A stretch of DNA of 64,000 bases from assembly GCA_951799405.1 (NCBI GenBank), contig OX637344.1, forward strand, positions 11,284,001 to 11,348,000, given 5' to 3'. This DNA comes from Agapetus fuscipes. Its lineage: Eukaryota; Arthropoda; Insecta; Trichoptera; Glossosomatidae. The position numbers and the translations under genes were made by a program. Positions 42,593 through 53,145 of the stretch are shown here, piece by piece (within the stretch, counting starts at the first letter, position 1; each line of letters opens with the position of its first letter). The notes under the pieces are model-generated. The model saw only the letters and a program-made list of their open reading frames with translations, did not search any database and was not told the origin of the DNA.

Positions 42593-43225
42593 AAATCGCT
42601 GCCTTAGTTCTTGTTTGCCGTACAGTACACTAAGCAAATTTTACAGGAGCAATGTTTTTGTGTTTTTTATTGTTATTTACAAAATCGTAGCTCAATTACC
42701 TATTTTACCGAAAGTACTATAGGTCTGGCATTTTAATAATCCATACAAATCATTATATTATAATTTTACGTTTAATACTAAAAACAAGCGTTTTAAAATA
42801 GATTTACGCCAAAGATGCGCCACGAAAATTACGTAAAGTGGAGATACGGAAAAATCATCGAACTTTGACCGGACGCTCGCGACAATCTTTTAGTGCTTGT
42901 TTGGCGTAAGCGCCAAAATACATATAACATACAACAATGTGTTGGTGTGACGTCATGCCCACGCGCGTCTGTGATTGGCTTACAATTGTAGATGACGCAA
43001 TCACGCATGAGCCTCCGCCTTTAGTGGATATACGGCACTCGATAACTGAAATAAAATCTCTAACACAGAAAATCGTATGGGAAAATGTTGCATAGCTCGC
43101 GCATTCGAAGACAAATACGTATTTTCTTAGCTCAGGTTGTGTAGAATTTGATACTTAAGACAATTGCATTAAAAGGTCATATTTGATGAAATTGGTCTAT
43201 ACGGCAAATACAAACTGGGGGAGCG
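42593..43225. mobile_element. MITE M interrupted by about 440 bp
   Basis: The left part (ccttagttcttgtttgccgt to gcaatgtttttgtg) and right part (ttcttagctcaggttgtgta to ggtctatacggcaaatac) fit one MITE M. The inserted middle is unassigned and itself holds ttttagtgcttgtttggcgt near 42887. Confidence 0.6.
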
Positions 43226-43310
43226 ATATGCCCGCTTGTGGGCATGCATTATATATGAGTCTTAAATATCAATAAATTGTTGCAAATTAGATTATAGATT
43301 ATTACGATGT
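43225..43310 (+). repeat. Z repeat 3' fragment, plus
   Basis: cttgtgggcatgcattatat and gcaaattagattatagatta match the 3' end of Z. Confidence 0.65.
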
Positions 43311-43635
43311 AGGCAATCTTAAGTTATTTATTTATTATATGGCAGTAGATGTTTACAAAATATAACACTAAAATATTTTATACATATGAAACAAACTGCT
43401 TTACTGAGTCCAAAATATACCTTTGCATAAAAAATATTCACTATTTCAAAATAATATTATAAGAAGTCAGTAAAAGTAAAGAAAACTATATCATAGAAGG
43501 TATTGTTCATCATACAAATTCAATAAATCTTATCAATGAAGAACTTATTCAAGGCCAACTTGTACCTACTAAGGTTATTACAGGATTTCTATGAAAGAGA
43601 AACAAGAAAAATGAGAAAAAAAGAAAGGTCCTCAC
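43311..43635. other. start of odorant receptor intron 3
   Basis: No further exon or repeat is recognised. Confidence 0.5.
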
Positions 43636-43732
43636 CATGATGGCGATTAGCGTAAGGCAAACCATCACTGCAGTACAGAAATGATTAGCAAACAGCATAA
43701 AGCTGAATATCTTTTCCAGATTCATTACATGG
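43636..43732 (-). CDS. odorant receptor, exon 3
   Basis: The 97-bp exon follows an atttcag acceptor and precedes gtgagg. Its first base completes the codon split with exon 2 (AA plus C). It encodes HVMNLEKIFSFMLFANHF and CTAVMVCLTLIAIM, the fifth transmembrane region of insect ORs, where HxxLxxIFSxxL-type sequence is common. It ends in phase 0. The next in-phase exon is 17.2 kb away at 26460. Confidence 0.88.
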
Positions 43733-43759
43733 CTGAAATTAAAGGGAAACATAATATGT

Positions 43760-44062
43760 CTTAAGGGCTGTCCATATACTCGTATTACGTCATTCGCATT
43801 AAGGGGGGGGGGAGTCTGGTCTGCGGATGATGGCAAATGATGTACGAGTACCAAAAGTGACGTCGTTCTTGTAAATACCAATTTCTACAAAATATCCAAA
43901 ATATTATGTAAGTTATATAACATTATTAATTATTAAGCTCATCCATTATTATAGCAAGAGGGGAGGGGGGTCATTAGATAATGACTATAGGATGATTGTA
44001 AGGGGGGGGGGGTCGAAAATCGGTCAAAATCGATGACGTAATTTATGGACGGCCCCTTAGAC
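43760..44062. mobile_element. MITE with GGGGCCGTCCATAAATTACGTCAT-type ends
   Basis: The left end ttaagggctgtccatata and right complement taaggggccgtccataaatt are inverted copies. Two long G-runs (around 43805 and 44005) lie inside. It sits in odorant receptor intron 2. Confidence 0.75.
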
Positions 44063-44204
44063 CATTTTAATTGCAAAATTTATGTTTAAGATTTCTTACA
44101 CCTATGTAGCACCATTGATTTGTACATTCGATCACTCAAAAAATCTTTCAAAAACTGGAAACTATGATATCATTCACCCGGTCATCATTGTATTTAAAAG
44201 TTTT

Positions 44205-44475
44205 TAGTCCTTTTGATAGCTCAGTGGGTAGAGTGCCGAGATCTCAGGTTTTTATCCCAGCCAGGGTATCAAAACGATCTCCCGTTTCTGTGTTTATTTC
44301 AAACCCAAAAATAAAATACCGGCAAGGTTAGCTCAGCCTTCACAAAAAATGAGGTGGTTGACGTCAGGCCGGCCTCCTTACCTGTAAAAATAAATAAGTT
44401 CCGGTCGCCACACGCGATCCCTTCAGAGAAAACTTGGTAAGAAGTCACACTATAATATAGCGTTTACAAAATGTC
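44205..44475 (+). repeat. SINE2, plus, near full length
   Basis: The head (tttgatagctcagtgggtag), the gatctcccgtttctgtgttt middle, ataccggcaagg and the acctgtaaaaataaataagt 3' part are all present. It lies in odorant receptor intron 2. Confidence 0.85.
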
Positions 44476-44527
44476 GGATGAAACCTTTCATAAATTAACA
44501 CATGAAAGTAAATAAAGTACGGCTCAC

Positions 44528-44729
44528 TTGTTCAACTTGTTATGTTTGTCAACAACAATCTTCAGGCGTTTAATTTCCTCTATGTTTCGTTCTTGAAGGC
44601 TTAAATCATCAGCGTGATCATTCATCCTCTCCATTTCCAGGTTTAGGAAGCGGAAGTGCATGCAAAGTTGCGAGAGGATTCCGCAAAACATGCAGTCTAT
44701 TGCGACCATTCCTGCAACGACCAGACCAC
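44528..44729 (-). CDS. odorant receptor, exon 2
   Basis: The exon follows a gtttcag acceptor and ends before gtgagc. Its first two bases complete the split codon from exon 1 (G plus GT). It encodes GLVVAGMVAIDCMFCGIL, SQLCMHFRFLNLEMERMN and IEEIKRLKIVVDKHNKLN. This is the end of the fourth transmembrane region and the long intracellular loop preceding TM5, with the family's typical HxxLN-like ending. No stop or frameshift is present. Confidence 0.9.
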
Positions 44730-44944
44730 CTGAAACATAAGATTGGTTTAAAAAAGGCTTTCAGAAAAAGTTGCGGAGGTATCTCCTCATGAGGCTGCGT
44801 GAATCTTATTCACAATTCATGCATTATGAGGAGCTACTTCGGTTGACTGGTTTCAGAAGCATGGAAACCAGGCGCAACGGGTCCCTTGTGGTGCTTTCTC
44901 ATTAGGCTATATTTTACCTATTTTACAAACATATATTAACATTA

Positions 44945-45125
44945 TGCCAACAACTAGACACGTGTAAGTTCACGGTTACGAATGCTGCTTGTGCACTTAC
45001 AAATTAAAATTCAAACCTCAAATGAGCACAAACCCTGCAACTTTTGCCGACATTCCCATTGGTAAAGTCAACCATTATTTTAACAGTGTGAATGGTCAGC
45101 TTCATATCAATCTATAAGTTAAGAA
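44945..45125 (-). repeat. Z repeat, minus
   Basis: It runs from actagacacgtgtaagttca to tcaatctataagttaagaa, with a short deletion in the middle, in odorant receptor intron 1. Confidence 0.7.
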
Positions 45126-45299
45126 ACCTCTAGATTATCTGAAATCTAGGGAGTCTTTCGTACAAGATTCCTTGGAAAACAAAGTTCAACCAATCATAAG
45201 CTACTACCAACGAGGACAAATGACGTCATATGTAGACACCACTAACTTATCTTACCTTAGTTTGTATAGACTGTCAGATCGGATACGAAATACCGAAAT

Positions 45300-45660
45300 A
45301 TCTAGAAGATAGGGAGTAACTGACATAGACAAAAAAAGTGGCTAAGCAGGATGTGATCGTGGGCAATGCATGTTGCCAGATTGAACGAGCAAAGATTGAC
45401 AAAAATAATGGTGGAATGGAGACCTCGCGAAGACAAGAGGTAGGTTGTACACAATGGTCAGTCTCATCACCACGGTAATTCTGAAGTTATAAAGACCTGT
45501 CCAATATGGCCATAAGCGAACGGTTGATAAGTCTTAATACAAATTTTACCGATATTCGGTAGGTAAGAATGACCGTCGTGATGAGACTTCCAGCCCCGAA
45601 GAGATATGGGGGAGGCTTATGTCCAGCAGTAGACAAGAAGTGGCTGATTAAGTAAGTAAG
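45300..45660 (+). pseudogene. RTE-like LINE 3' end, decayed
   Basis: Broken frames include AKIDKNNGGMETSRRQE and GGLCPAVDKKWLIK. Endings of the form GGxxPAVDxxWLI after a WRPR segment are common in 3' ends of insect LINEs, especially in Lepidoptera. It ends in (AAGT)n about 30 bp from exon 1. Confidence 0.6.
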
Positions 45661-45694
45661 TACAAAGTTTGTATTAGAAATTACTTTTTCTTAC

Positions 45695-46301
45695 CAGCAG
45701 TCAGTTGATGTATGTATATTATAATATGGAGGGTCTGATTATTCTCGTGGTCGATCGGATAGAGGGCTAGGAATGGTACGGGCAGAAAAAAACTCCCCGT
45801 TGTACTGTAGGTGTACAGTTCAATAACCAAAGGCAAAGCCGCAAAGCACACACATGTGGAATTTGTCCAAATGGCGTACGTCGATATGACACGCCTAACA
45901 ACAGACATCATCTTTAAGATTTCAGATCTCTTTTCTAGATCTTCCTTGGGCCAAATCTCAATCAAATGATCACCGATCGCCCTCAAATCTGTTTGAGAAA
46001 TGACGCAAGGGATGATTTTGACAATATTGAGGACTATGATGAGGGTGCAGGCTTGAGATTCGCAGAACAGAGCCAGATTTTCCTCGCTGTCCAGATGCAG
46101 AATCTTGTCCACCGTGTACGCTATCTCGCCGTAAAAAAGAAAGGCGATGTTGAAGGATGTGAACGTGAAGATGCATCGAGAAATGATCTGTTGGGTCTTG
46201 GTGAACCTCCGCTCTGTTCTGTAGACATCTGCTAAGCCAATTGCCGTTAAGTTGGCGTCGACAGGTGAAAAAAAAACGTCGAACAGCGGAGACTTTTCCA
46301 T
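45695..46301 (-). CDS. odorant receptor, exon 1 (start)
   Basis: The exon opens with the ATG at 46301 (MEKSPLFDVFFSPVDANL) and encodes 202 full codons, ending one base into a codon before gtaaga. Three hydrophobic stretches (about residues 39-64, 77-101 and 138-165) and the beginning of a fourth (IIIYIHQLTAG) match TM1-TM4 of insect ORs, which have an intracellular N-terminus. No signal peptide is seen. The start is chosen because it is the first ATG in frame and gives a normal N-terminal length. An overlapping frame on the same strand is a shadow. Confidence 0.9.
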
Positions 46302-46492
46302 TTTGGACGAAAAAGTGTCTTTGCATTACAAAGTGACAGCAAAATGTCTTTTATAGTATTTTTTTTCTTTAAAACTGTGCGTTCCAAAAGAAAGTGAAAG
46401 ATTATATTTTTAATAGGTTGGTGTATTAACAGTTGAAAATTAAACTTTTAAGATTGGTTAACCGACGTTTCATAATAATTATAATGATAGTA

Positions 46493-46737
46493 TTAATCTT
46501 TAATCCAAGTTGCAAAAATATGTTGACATTTATGTTTAATTTTAAGTGCATGCCCACAAACAGACACGTGTAAGTTTGCGGTTACAAATGCTGCTTGTGT
46601 AGGTACTTTCAAATTAAAATCTAAATCCCAAATGAATATAAGCCCAGCAACTTTAGCCGACCTTCCCTGAGACAGGTGTGATATTGGCAAGGTTAACATT
46701 TTATTACAGTAAGGGTGGTAAACCTCATACCAACTTT
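46493..46737 (-). repeat. Z repeat, minus
   Basis: A near full-length copy from ttaatccaagttgcaaa to cctcataccaacttta. Confidence 0.8.
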
Positions 46738-47409
46738 ATAATAATAATTATAAAATCTTTGTTCCAGCCTAGTCACGCGGAGGTTGCAAAACGTGACCAA
46801 CCATATTGAATTTAAAAGTTAATACAGAGGAAACAAAGGATAACCATATAATTGTAAACTAAAAATTTAAGTTAACAATATCTAAAAATTTAAGGGTACA
46901 AAAAAATGTTTAGGTTTTTAGCAGTAACTTCGTGAAAGTTCATCTTTACAATTAAAAAAAAAAAAAAAACTTTGTTTAAATTGTAAAAAAATTGTTGGTG
47001 ACAAACTTTTTATACAGCCTGTATTTTTTATTAATTTATAGAATACAAAATAATGTTTCGTTTAAGGAAAATAAGCTGGTTCTTAATAAATAAAAATAAA
47101 TTATATTTTCTTTCATACATTATAAACGAACCGCACCATCATTTTATTTGTTTTGCAAAATAATGAAAAGGAAATCGATGCAGATTAAAAATTCATTGTC
47201 ATTTGTTTATGCACATCCAAGTAAATTGTGAGACCAATAACTGGTATAATTTAGATGAATTAAAAATGAGGAGAGAATAATGAGGTTAAAGCCTTGAAAG
47301 AAAATATGTATGACAACATTGATAAATAATTTAAATCTTTTTCAAGATCACGGTTCTTTTGTACCTTGAGTAAAAAGCACGAAATATATACTCAAAAAGC
47401 ATAAAAATA
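46738..47409. other. unassigned AT-rich stretch
   Basis: It holds only the PLE start fragment listed next. Confidence 0.4.
46905..46947 (-). mobile_element. PLE lineage A-like start fragment, minus
   Basis: The complement reads atgaactttcacgaagttac followed by tgctaaaaacct, the ORF start of lineage A. The leader next to it is degenerate and A/T-rich. Confidence 0.6.
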
Positions 47410-47605
47410 AAATAAAGGAGAAAAACGGTGGGGGTAGAACGGCACAGTAACAAAACGACATATGACATAACGAGACATGATAAAACGACACATAACTGAA
47501 CGACACATGATTGAACGATACATGACAGAACGACACATGACAGAACAACACAACAACAGTACATTACATGACAAAACAACACTATGACACAGCAACATAA
47601 GGACA
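47410..47605. repeat. minisatellite, unit about 14-15 bp (acgacacatgacaga)
   Basis: Units such as acgacacatgacagaac repeat with drift. The same unit, in both orientations, occurs at 62815-62935 and 63310-63480. Confidence 0.8.
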
Positions 47606-47640
47606 AAAGATCACCAACATCAAAAAAATAATTTATATTC

Positions 47641-47705
47641 CTTCACACGCCATATGCGACTCCTTCGAAGATAACGGTTAAAGAAGTTGTTATTAATGTG
47701 CAGCT
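47641..47705 (+). repeat. SINE2 3' end fragment
   Basis: acacgccatatgcgactcct, tcgaagataacgg and gtgcagcttagttag match the family end. Confidence 0.55.
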
Positions 47706-48186
47706 TAGTTAGTTTTTTTTTTCTGTTAACTATTTAAAGCAAAACTATTTCAGCAAACTATCACGCAATTAAAAAAAAAACACGAAAAATTTAACATCAA
47801 AATTAACCTTCATGTTTTGTTTATAGTTTATTAAGCGTGATACAGTAAAAATTAATCAAAAAGAAATTTAATGTACATTTAAACTGCTTTGTGTTTTACG
47901 ATTATATTTTAATTATTTCTTTGTTGTACGGGAAATTTTCCTTAATTTATTTAATCAATTACTTAGTGGTAATATTATGCAAATGGCGTCGGCAATCTAT
48001 CATTAATACAGGCGCCGTTGAATATTAATTTTTATTTTTTATTTGGGTCAGCTGAGAGGGTAAAAAAATGGCCACTAAAAATATGTAAAATTATACAAAT
48101 CACTTTCCTTTGTTTACACTTATCGTTTTTTATTCTGCGTGACGGGCAATCATTCAATAATAATTATTAAAAATGTGTTACGTGTT
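47706..48186. other. unassigned AT-rich stretch
   Basis: No gene or repeat is recognised. Confidence 0.4.
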
Positions 48187-48420
48187 GCGACCGGTCCGTA
48201 GTCCAGTGGTAACACTTCGGACTCGTGAATGGAAGGTTGTGGGTTCGAATCCCGGCGGAGCACTAAAAATATGGCATTCATATTTTCAAATTTGTTCTTG
48301 GTTGGGTTGAAAAATTCATTAATCTTTACCAAAGACCGGTCATCAAAATGTCCATCAAGCCTTAAAACAACTGGGTCTTGTTTGAGAATTGTCGCTTTGT
48401 AGCGACGACGACCAATCTTG
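48187..48420 (+). repeat. SINE1, plus, tail missing
   Basis: The head (gtccgtagtccagtggtaac), exact B box GGTTCGAATCCC and the body up to cgacgaccaatcttg are present. Confidence 0.85.
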
Positions 48421-48517
48421 TAAAAAGGTAGATAGCTAAATTTTATTGGTAGAATGCTTGAAAAAATTACATTTTTTAAATCAATAAATAATAATTAAAG
48501 ATTTTAAATTATGATAA

Positions 48518-48660
48518 CGGTCGTTAGACATTTTAAAGAATGATTTTTTTTTTTAAAAAACGGAGAAGTTTGTAGAAGAGCAGGTCTCCTGAGGACGTCG
48601 GATATGACTCCGACGAAACGTAGAGAAAATCGTTCTTCTCTTTTACACGGTCAGTAAAAT
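48518..48660. mobile_element. PLE lineage E fragment with inverted junction
   Basis: 48518-48548 is the complement of the lineage E ORF start (cggtcgttagacatttt). After a T-run the plus strand carries the terminal repeat. At 48592 this has TCTC, CTGAGGA, a GTCGGA/TCCGAC hairpin, GAA, ACGT, A and GAGA, a hammerhead-like motif with paired stem I. Confidence 0.65.
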
Positions 48661-49284
48661 CAATAAATAATAAATATATACATATAAACATCAAAACACG
48701 ACCGTTCATTTACACGACTTTTTGGTCAACGACATTTTGGTCACATGCAATATTATAACGAGTATCAGAGCCGTCGAGCTGAACAGTTACAAGCCACTCT
48801 GTAATCGAACCAAATGTGAACGGAATCTTAAATTTTTATTTTTGTATTAATTTGAACCCGTAGATCATAACCATATCTATGAATCACTTTGATAAACGTT
48901 TACCACCCCCACTAAAACCAATATAGTTTAATCAGAAACTAATTATTAGAACAGGGGTAGATAGCTGTGAAATAATATGATGGCGCCGGTAGCGGTCCAT
49001 CGCTTTGAATAATATTGTTCCATTATGAAATTTGGAGCAATGTTTTGCTATTGGATACCTCGTGTAATTAACAAACGCCATACAATGTTTTCTTACTATT
49101 AATGGCTCATAGTCGATGCTGTTATTAAAAGCGATATCTGACAGGCAAAGGGTTAGCATACTGGGTACCCACTGCAGAAGCTTCCTCTTCCTTTTTCTTA
49201 AATAAAGCCTTTGGATCTGTTTGTATTTTCGGATTTTTCCCGATTAACCGTTTTGGTTTATATTTCAATTTCAAAATAAATTCC
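48661..49284. other. unassigned stretch with LTR-like fragment
   Basis: At 48775-48885 atcagagccgtcg, gaaccaaatgtgaacggaat and gaacccgtagatcataacc resemble 2955-3085. No gene is recognised. Confidence 0.4.
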
Positions 49285-49680
49285 AGCCAGGTTTACTTAG
49301 CCTTGACAAGAAATGAGTACCAGCGCCCTCGGGACCTGGGAAACTCCCATTCAAACTGAAATGATTGGCGCAAGGCAGGCCCACTTACCTGTGATAATAA
49401 ATAGTTTACATTAGCCACATTTGCCAATGTCACCCCTGTTTCAGGGAATGTCGGCAAGAGTTGCAGGGCTTATGTTCATTTGAGGTTTGGATTTTATTTG
49501 TAAGTACACAATCAGTATTTGTAAGCGCGAACTACACGTGTTTGTTTGTGGGCATGCATCTGAGAGCTTTGAATGAATATATCTTTGCAACTTAGATTAT
49601 AGATAGATAGATAGACATGCGATTCCTCCGGGGAGAGTGAGGCAGGAAGTTACACAATATGTGTAGCTTAGTAAGTAACT
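49285..49680 (+). repeat. SINE2, plus, interrupted by a Z copy
   Basis: The left part runs to agtttacattagccacatt and the right part resumes at catgcgattcctccgggga to tgtgtagcttagtaag. Removing the Z insert restores the family order (cacatgcgac). Confidence 0.8.
49432..49610 (+). repeat. Z repeat, 5'-truncated, inserted into SINE2
   Basis: It starts at tgccaatgtcacccctgttt and ends in a (GATA)n tail, a retroposed 5'-truncated copy. Confidence 0.82.
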
Positions 49681-49773
49681 TGCATTAGCACAACAAACCG
49701 GGATGTATTTATCTTACTTGATCAACCGCTTTCAAAATATTTTTTCCACTGTCCTTGACTTGTACCATGTTAT

Positions 49774-50032
49774 GAATTCCTTGACTTATAGGTTGGTGAG
49801 GCTGACCACTCATACTGTCAAAAAAGGTTCCCTTTGATGATGGCAACATCCCTTTTCCAGGGAAGGTTGGCAAGAGTTGCAGGTTTTATGTTCATTTGAG
49901 GTTAGGATTTTTATATGTAAGTACACATTCAGCATTTATAAGCGCGAACTTACACGTGTTGGTTTGTGGGCATGCATTTGATATGAACTTTGAATGTAAA
50001 TATATCCTTGCAACTTAGATTGTATATTATAG
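49774..50032 (+). repeat. Z repeat, plus, full length
   Basis: It runs from ccttgacttataggttggt to cttagattgtatattatag. Confidence 0.85.
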
Positions 50033-50214
50033 TTCATATCCTCCCCGCACACCCACGATTAATTTCATTTGATTCAGTTTGATAATGACAACAGGCGCCG
50101 AATTTGCCGCCAAACATGCAAGACAATCCGTCAAAACCAGCTCCAAGCCATCAGCTCGATACATCCTGAAGCCAAAAAGTGTTCCCAGTACATGCAGTTA
50201 ATAATAATCATATG

Positions 50215-50595
50215 GAGCGACTAAAAATTCGATTTAGTTCCTAACGGCATGAAACCCCAGATATTGAAACTGTTAGTATGTTTCTAAAGGAGCTTCTGCC
50301 AACCATTAAGCAGAGAAAGCTAATGTACTTTGGTCACATTTTGAGAAATGAGAAGTACCGTCTCCTTCATCTTATCACACAGGGTAATAATAATAATATT
50401 TATTCATAAGATTGAGGGGAGAAGATTTCAGGGACGCCGAAGGACATTGTGGCTGAAAATTCTGCAACAGTGGTTGGACAGAAGCACCTAGTCCCTGTTT
50501 CGAGCCGCAGTATTTTATGTCAAAATAGCCATGATGACCGCCAATCTTCGATAGAAGTGGCACAAAAAGAAGAAGAAGTAGGGGAATAAAAAGAT
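50215..50595 (+). pseudogene. LINE C-terminal end
   Basis: The frame includes LPTIKQRKLMYFGHILRNEK, YRLLHLITQG, a small (AAT)n insert, then GRRFQGRRRTLWLKILQQWL and a decayed KIAMMTANLR ending. The KLxYFGHxxRN and GRRxxxWLxxL motifs are those of LINE C-terminal tails. A shorter copy is at 21535-21635. Confidence 0.75.
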
Positions 50596-50639
50596 GTAAC
50601 ATAAACGTTATAATTGTACCTCATATTTTACTTCAAATT

Positions 50640-50885
50640 TATTGACGAATGGGTTGGCTGATCCCCATACCGTTAAAACTTTGTTCACTTTTGCCACTGC
50701 CGCCTCATGTTTCAGGGAAAGACGGCAGGAGTTGCGAGGTTGATATTCATGTGAGGTTTGGTTTATTTTGTGAGTACACATTCAGCATGTGTAAACGCAA
50801 ACTTACACGCGTCTGCTCGTGGGTGTGGATTATATAATATGAGTGTCAATGTCAATTTGTCTTTGCAACTTCGATTATACACAGA
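50640..50885 (+). repeat. Z repeat, plus
   Basis: It runs from gaatgggttggctgatcccc to ttgcaacttcgattatac. A short 5' fragment of another copy follows at about 50912-50960. Confidence 0.75.
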
Positions 50886-51689
50886 AGTAGAGAAATTATA
50901 GATTTTCAATGGCTGCATGAGGCTGACCAACCATACCGTACAAAATGGTTCACTATATCAACGTCAACGATTTTTACGAGTATCTTTTGTTATATAAATA
51001 GCTGTCAGATTTTCGCGAGTGAAATATTTCGTAAGATGAAAAACAAATTTAATGGGAATTATCACATCACATGATATTTTAAAGTGAAAACACATTTTTG
51101 CTCTTCTGTTGACGCATTTATAAAATGACCAGCTTGCTCCTTTTATGGATTTTTGTTGAATTGATGGGCATTTTGACGGTAGGTAGGTTAGAGAATAAAT
51201 ATAGATTTTTTCAAAGTGCAGGCATAAGCGAAATTTATATGAAGTGTAGAATTGCTGTCTAAGCCCATCTAGTGAGTTATATATCGATGTCCATGGATAT
51301 ATAGTTGAGATCGCGTGACCGCCAACCCTTTCACTTTCAAGGCAATTATCATATACACGCCCAAACTAAACGGTGATAATTCATATTTCCCTTCGATACG
51401 ACTGGAATTACATTGTGCCAAGAGACACCTGCTATATCATTACGAGAAACGAACTTTCTACCTTTCGGTATCTGATTAACAATATTATTAGAGTGACTAA
51501 CTTTCCGGATGGAGCCAGTCAATAATTTGCTTTTGATTTATATCGCAGTTTGAAGTTTCAAAGTTTCTTGCCACGAGAAATGAAATTTTAGAATATAGTT
51601 TTGGTGATGTGTCAGGGTTACAAACCGAGGAATTCGTAGACGCACCAGTATCACTGATATTATACAGCGATCTGCCTCCTTAAAGTGGT
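50886..51689. other. unassigned stretch
   Basis: Apart from the Z fragment at 50912-50960, nothing is recognised. Confidence 0.4.
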
Positions 51690-51848
51690 ACTAGGCAAGT
51701 GACGTCGTAAGACACGACCATGACAGGTGGCCGAAAAGGATCGTGGATTTCCAAGCGGGGAGAGAGGAGACCCGAATTGAGGTGGCTGGACGACATCAAG
51801 GGAATTGCAGGCAGAGGATGGCTGAACACAGCAGCTGATAGACAAACC
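51690..51848 (+). pseudogene. LINE C-terminal fragment, cut by MITE M
   Basis: The frames give RWPKRIVDFQAG, then RRPELRWLDDIKGIAGRGWL, typical of a LINE C-terminus (LRWxDDI---AGxxW). It stops where the MITE begins. Confidence 0.65.
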
Positions 51849-51856
51849 GCTCTCTT

Positions 51857-52090
51857 AGTGCTTGTTTATCTTATTTCTATCAGATGTAATTTCAGTGAGA
51901 GCAATGTTTGTAAGTATACTGGACCAATGTGTCTTCTGAAAAGTAGAAATTGATTAAAAATATATTTGAAACAAGTCTCAAACTATCATGTTTTAAGTTT
52001 TTTTCTCAACTCAAACTGTGTAGAATGTTGTTCTTGAGATAATTTCATTGAAAGGTCACCTTTGAATTAAATATTGTGTATCCATCAAAT
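51857..52090. mobile_element. MITE M, diverged
   Basis: It starts with cttagtgcttgtttatctta, includes ggaccaatgtgtctt and aaactgtgtagaatgttgtt, and ends near attgtgtatccatc. The right inverted repeat is degraded. Confidence 0.65.
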
Positions 52091-52610
52091 AAAAAACTAG
52101 AAAGACGAAACTCGGAGACGATTAGAGGAAGTCTAAGGAGTGGACTGAGAAATGGTGAGAAAGTAAACAAGGAATGGTCTGAATTTGATTAAAACGTACA
52201 TAAAATCCATAGCAGTAATATACATTCATACACACATCGAAGAGGAATGAAATTTCGTTTGATTTACCTTACAAATTAACCCCTTTCAATCCATGCTAGA
52301 GGGGTGTTCAGAATCCACCCCCATCGATCGCAATATTCAAATGCAGTGTTCATTCTCGCTAGAATATCGGCGGAGGAGGTGACTCATCAACTAAACGAAC
52401 TTACACGAACCCTTAGCGCCTGTGCACACCACGTGTACCTATTGTGTGTGTGATAATTCGGGTAGAAGGGTGAAATTTATTTAATGTATTGATTGAAGCG
52501 GGCGCCATAGGCGAATTAATTCTGAAAGAGAATAAATTGGCACGCTATGGAAATGTGGCAATTTGGAGATGTGTAAAATAAACACACCTTGTGATAAAAG
52601 GATTTAGGTG
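52091..52610. other. unassigned stretch
   Basis: No gene or repeat is recognised. Confidence 0.4.
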
Positions 52611-53145
52611 TCGTAATGATAATATTAGGATGATTTATTTGGTCGAGACACAGCTTCCTTAGTTCCGTGCAGCCCTTGTCTTTGGATCCAGTGGCGGAGA
52701 GATTACAAATGTGGAAGGAGGAATGCCCGGAGAGCTTTGTGAAGCCTTCAGAGAGCCTACCTCCAGGAAAGAACCTCGAGTGGCCCGTATGGAGATCCAT
52801 GAACAGATTGAGGACCAATGTTGGAAGAGCCCGGGCCAGCATGCTGACCTGGGGATTTCTGGGACGGGAGGACTCTACACTATGTGAGTGTGGAGCTCAG
52901 CAAACTATGGAGCACCTGCGGTGTTGTCCCTCCTGTCCGACAAGCTGCTCCATGGATGATCTCTTTGCGGGAAACCAAAGAGCTGTAGACATTTCTCGTT
53001 ACTGGGCCAATACGGTGTGAAGCTGACACGAAGAAGAAGAAGATTTATTTGGTGAACGCTGTTTTTGTGTGAATCACCCCTGAAAAGTCCTCTGTGAGCT
53101 TGGCCGCCGCTGTAGACTGGGCCAATTCTCACCGCGCCTGATAGA
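52611..53145 (-). repeat. SINE1, minus, interrupted by a LINE
   Basis: The left part (ataatattaggatgatttatttggt, to 52643) and right part (gatttatttggtgaacgctg onward, from 53042) are one SINE1 tail. The 12-bp gatttatttggt is duplicated on either side of the inserted LINE. Confidence 0.85.
52644..53041 (+). pseudogene. LINE C-terminal end with zinc-knuckle
   Basis: The open frame (52667-53020) includes WRSMNRLRTNVGRARASMLT, WGFLGRED and CECGAQQTMEHLRCCPSCP. The LNRLRT-GR...W...C-CG--QT-xHL--CP pattern is the C-terminal zinc-binding end of many LINE ORFs. It is 5'-truncated, ends in (GAA)n and carries a 12-bp target duplication. The frame is intact, so it is relatively young. Confidence 0.88.

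Larger units (their letters stand above)
22822..46301 (-). other. odorant receptor gene, whole locus
   Basis: Six minus-strand exons (46301-45695, 44729-44528, 43732-43636, 26460-26359, 24999-24844 and, less certainly, 22923-22822) join with consistent codon phases into about 421 residues, the usual length of an insect odorant receptor. Each junction has GT/AG borders. The chain shows about seven hydrophobic segments and the conserved order of a long intracellular loop, then a GNWL/AAYKSQW region, then a C-terminal LSLETF segment. Insect ORs form ligand-gated cation channels with the co-receptor Orco in sensory neuron dendrites. The third intron is about 17.2 kb and holds TSPO exons and PLEs. 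No in-frame stop was seen in the five strong exons. The ligand and precise OR clade cannot be told from the sequence. Confidence 0.85.

Noticed and set aside
45966..46326. overlapping frames on both strands of odorant receptor exon 1
   Set aside because: The receptor frame has conserved residues, splice phase agreement and hydrophobic segments; the others do not.
47331..47606. cysteine/valine-rich frames as small secreted proteins
   Set aside because: They are translations of the minisatellite unit in three frames.
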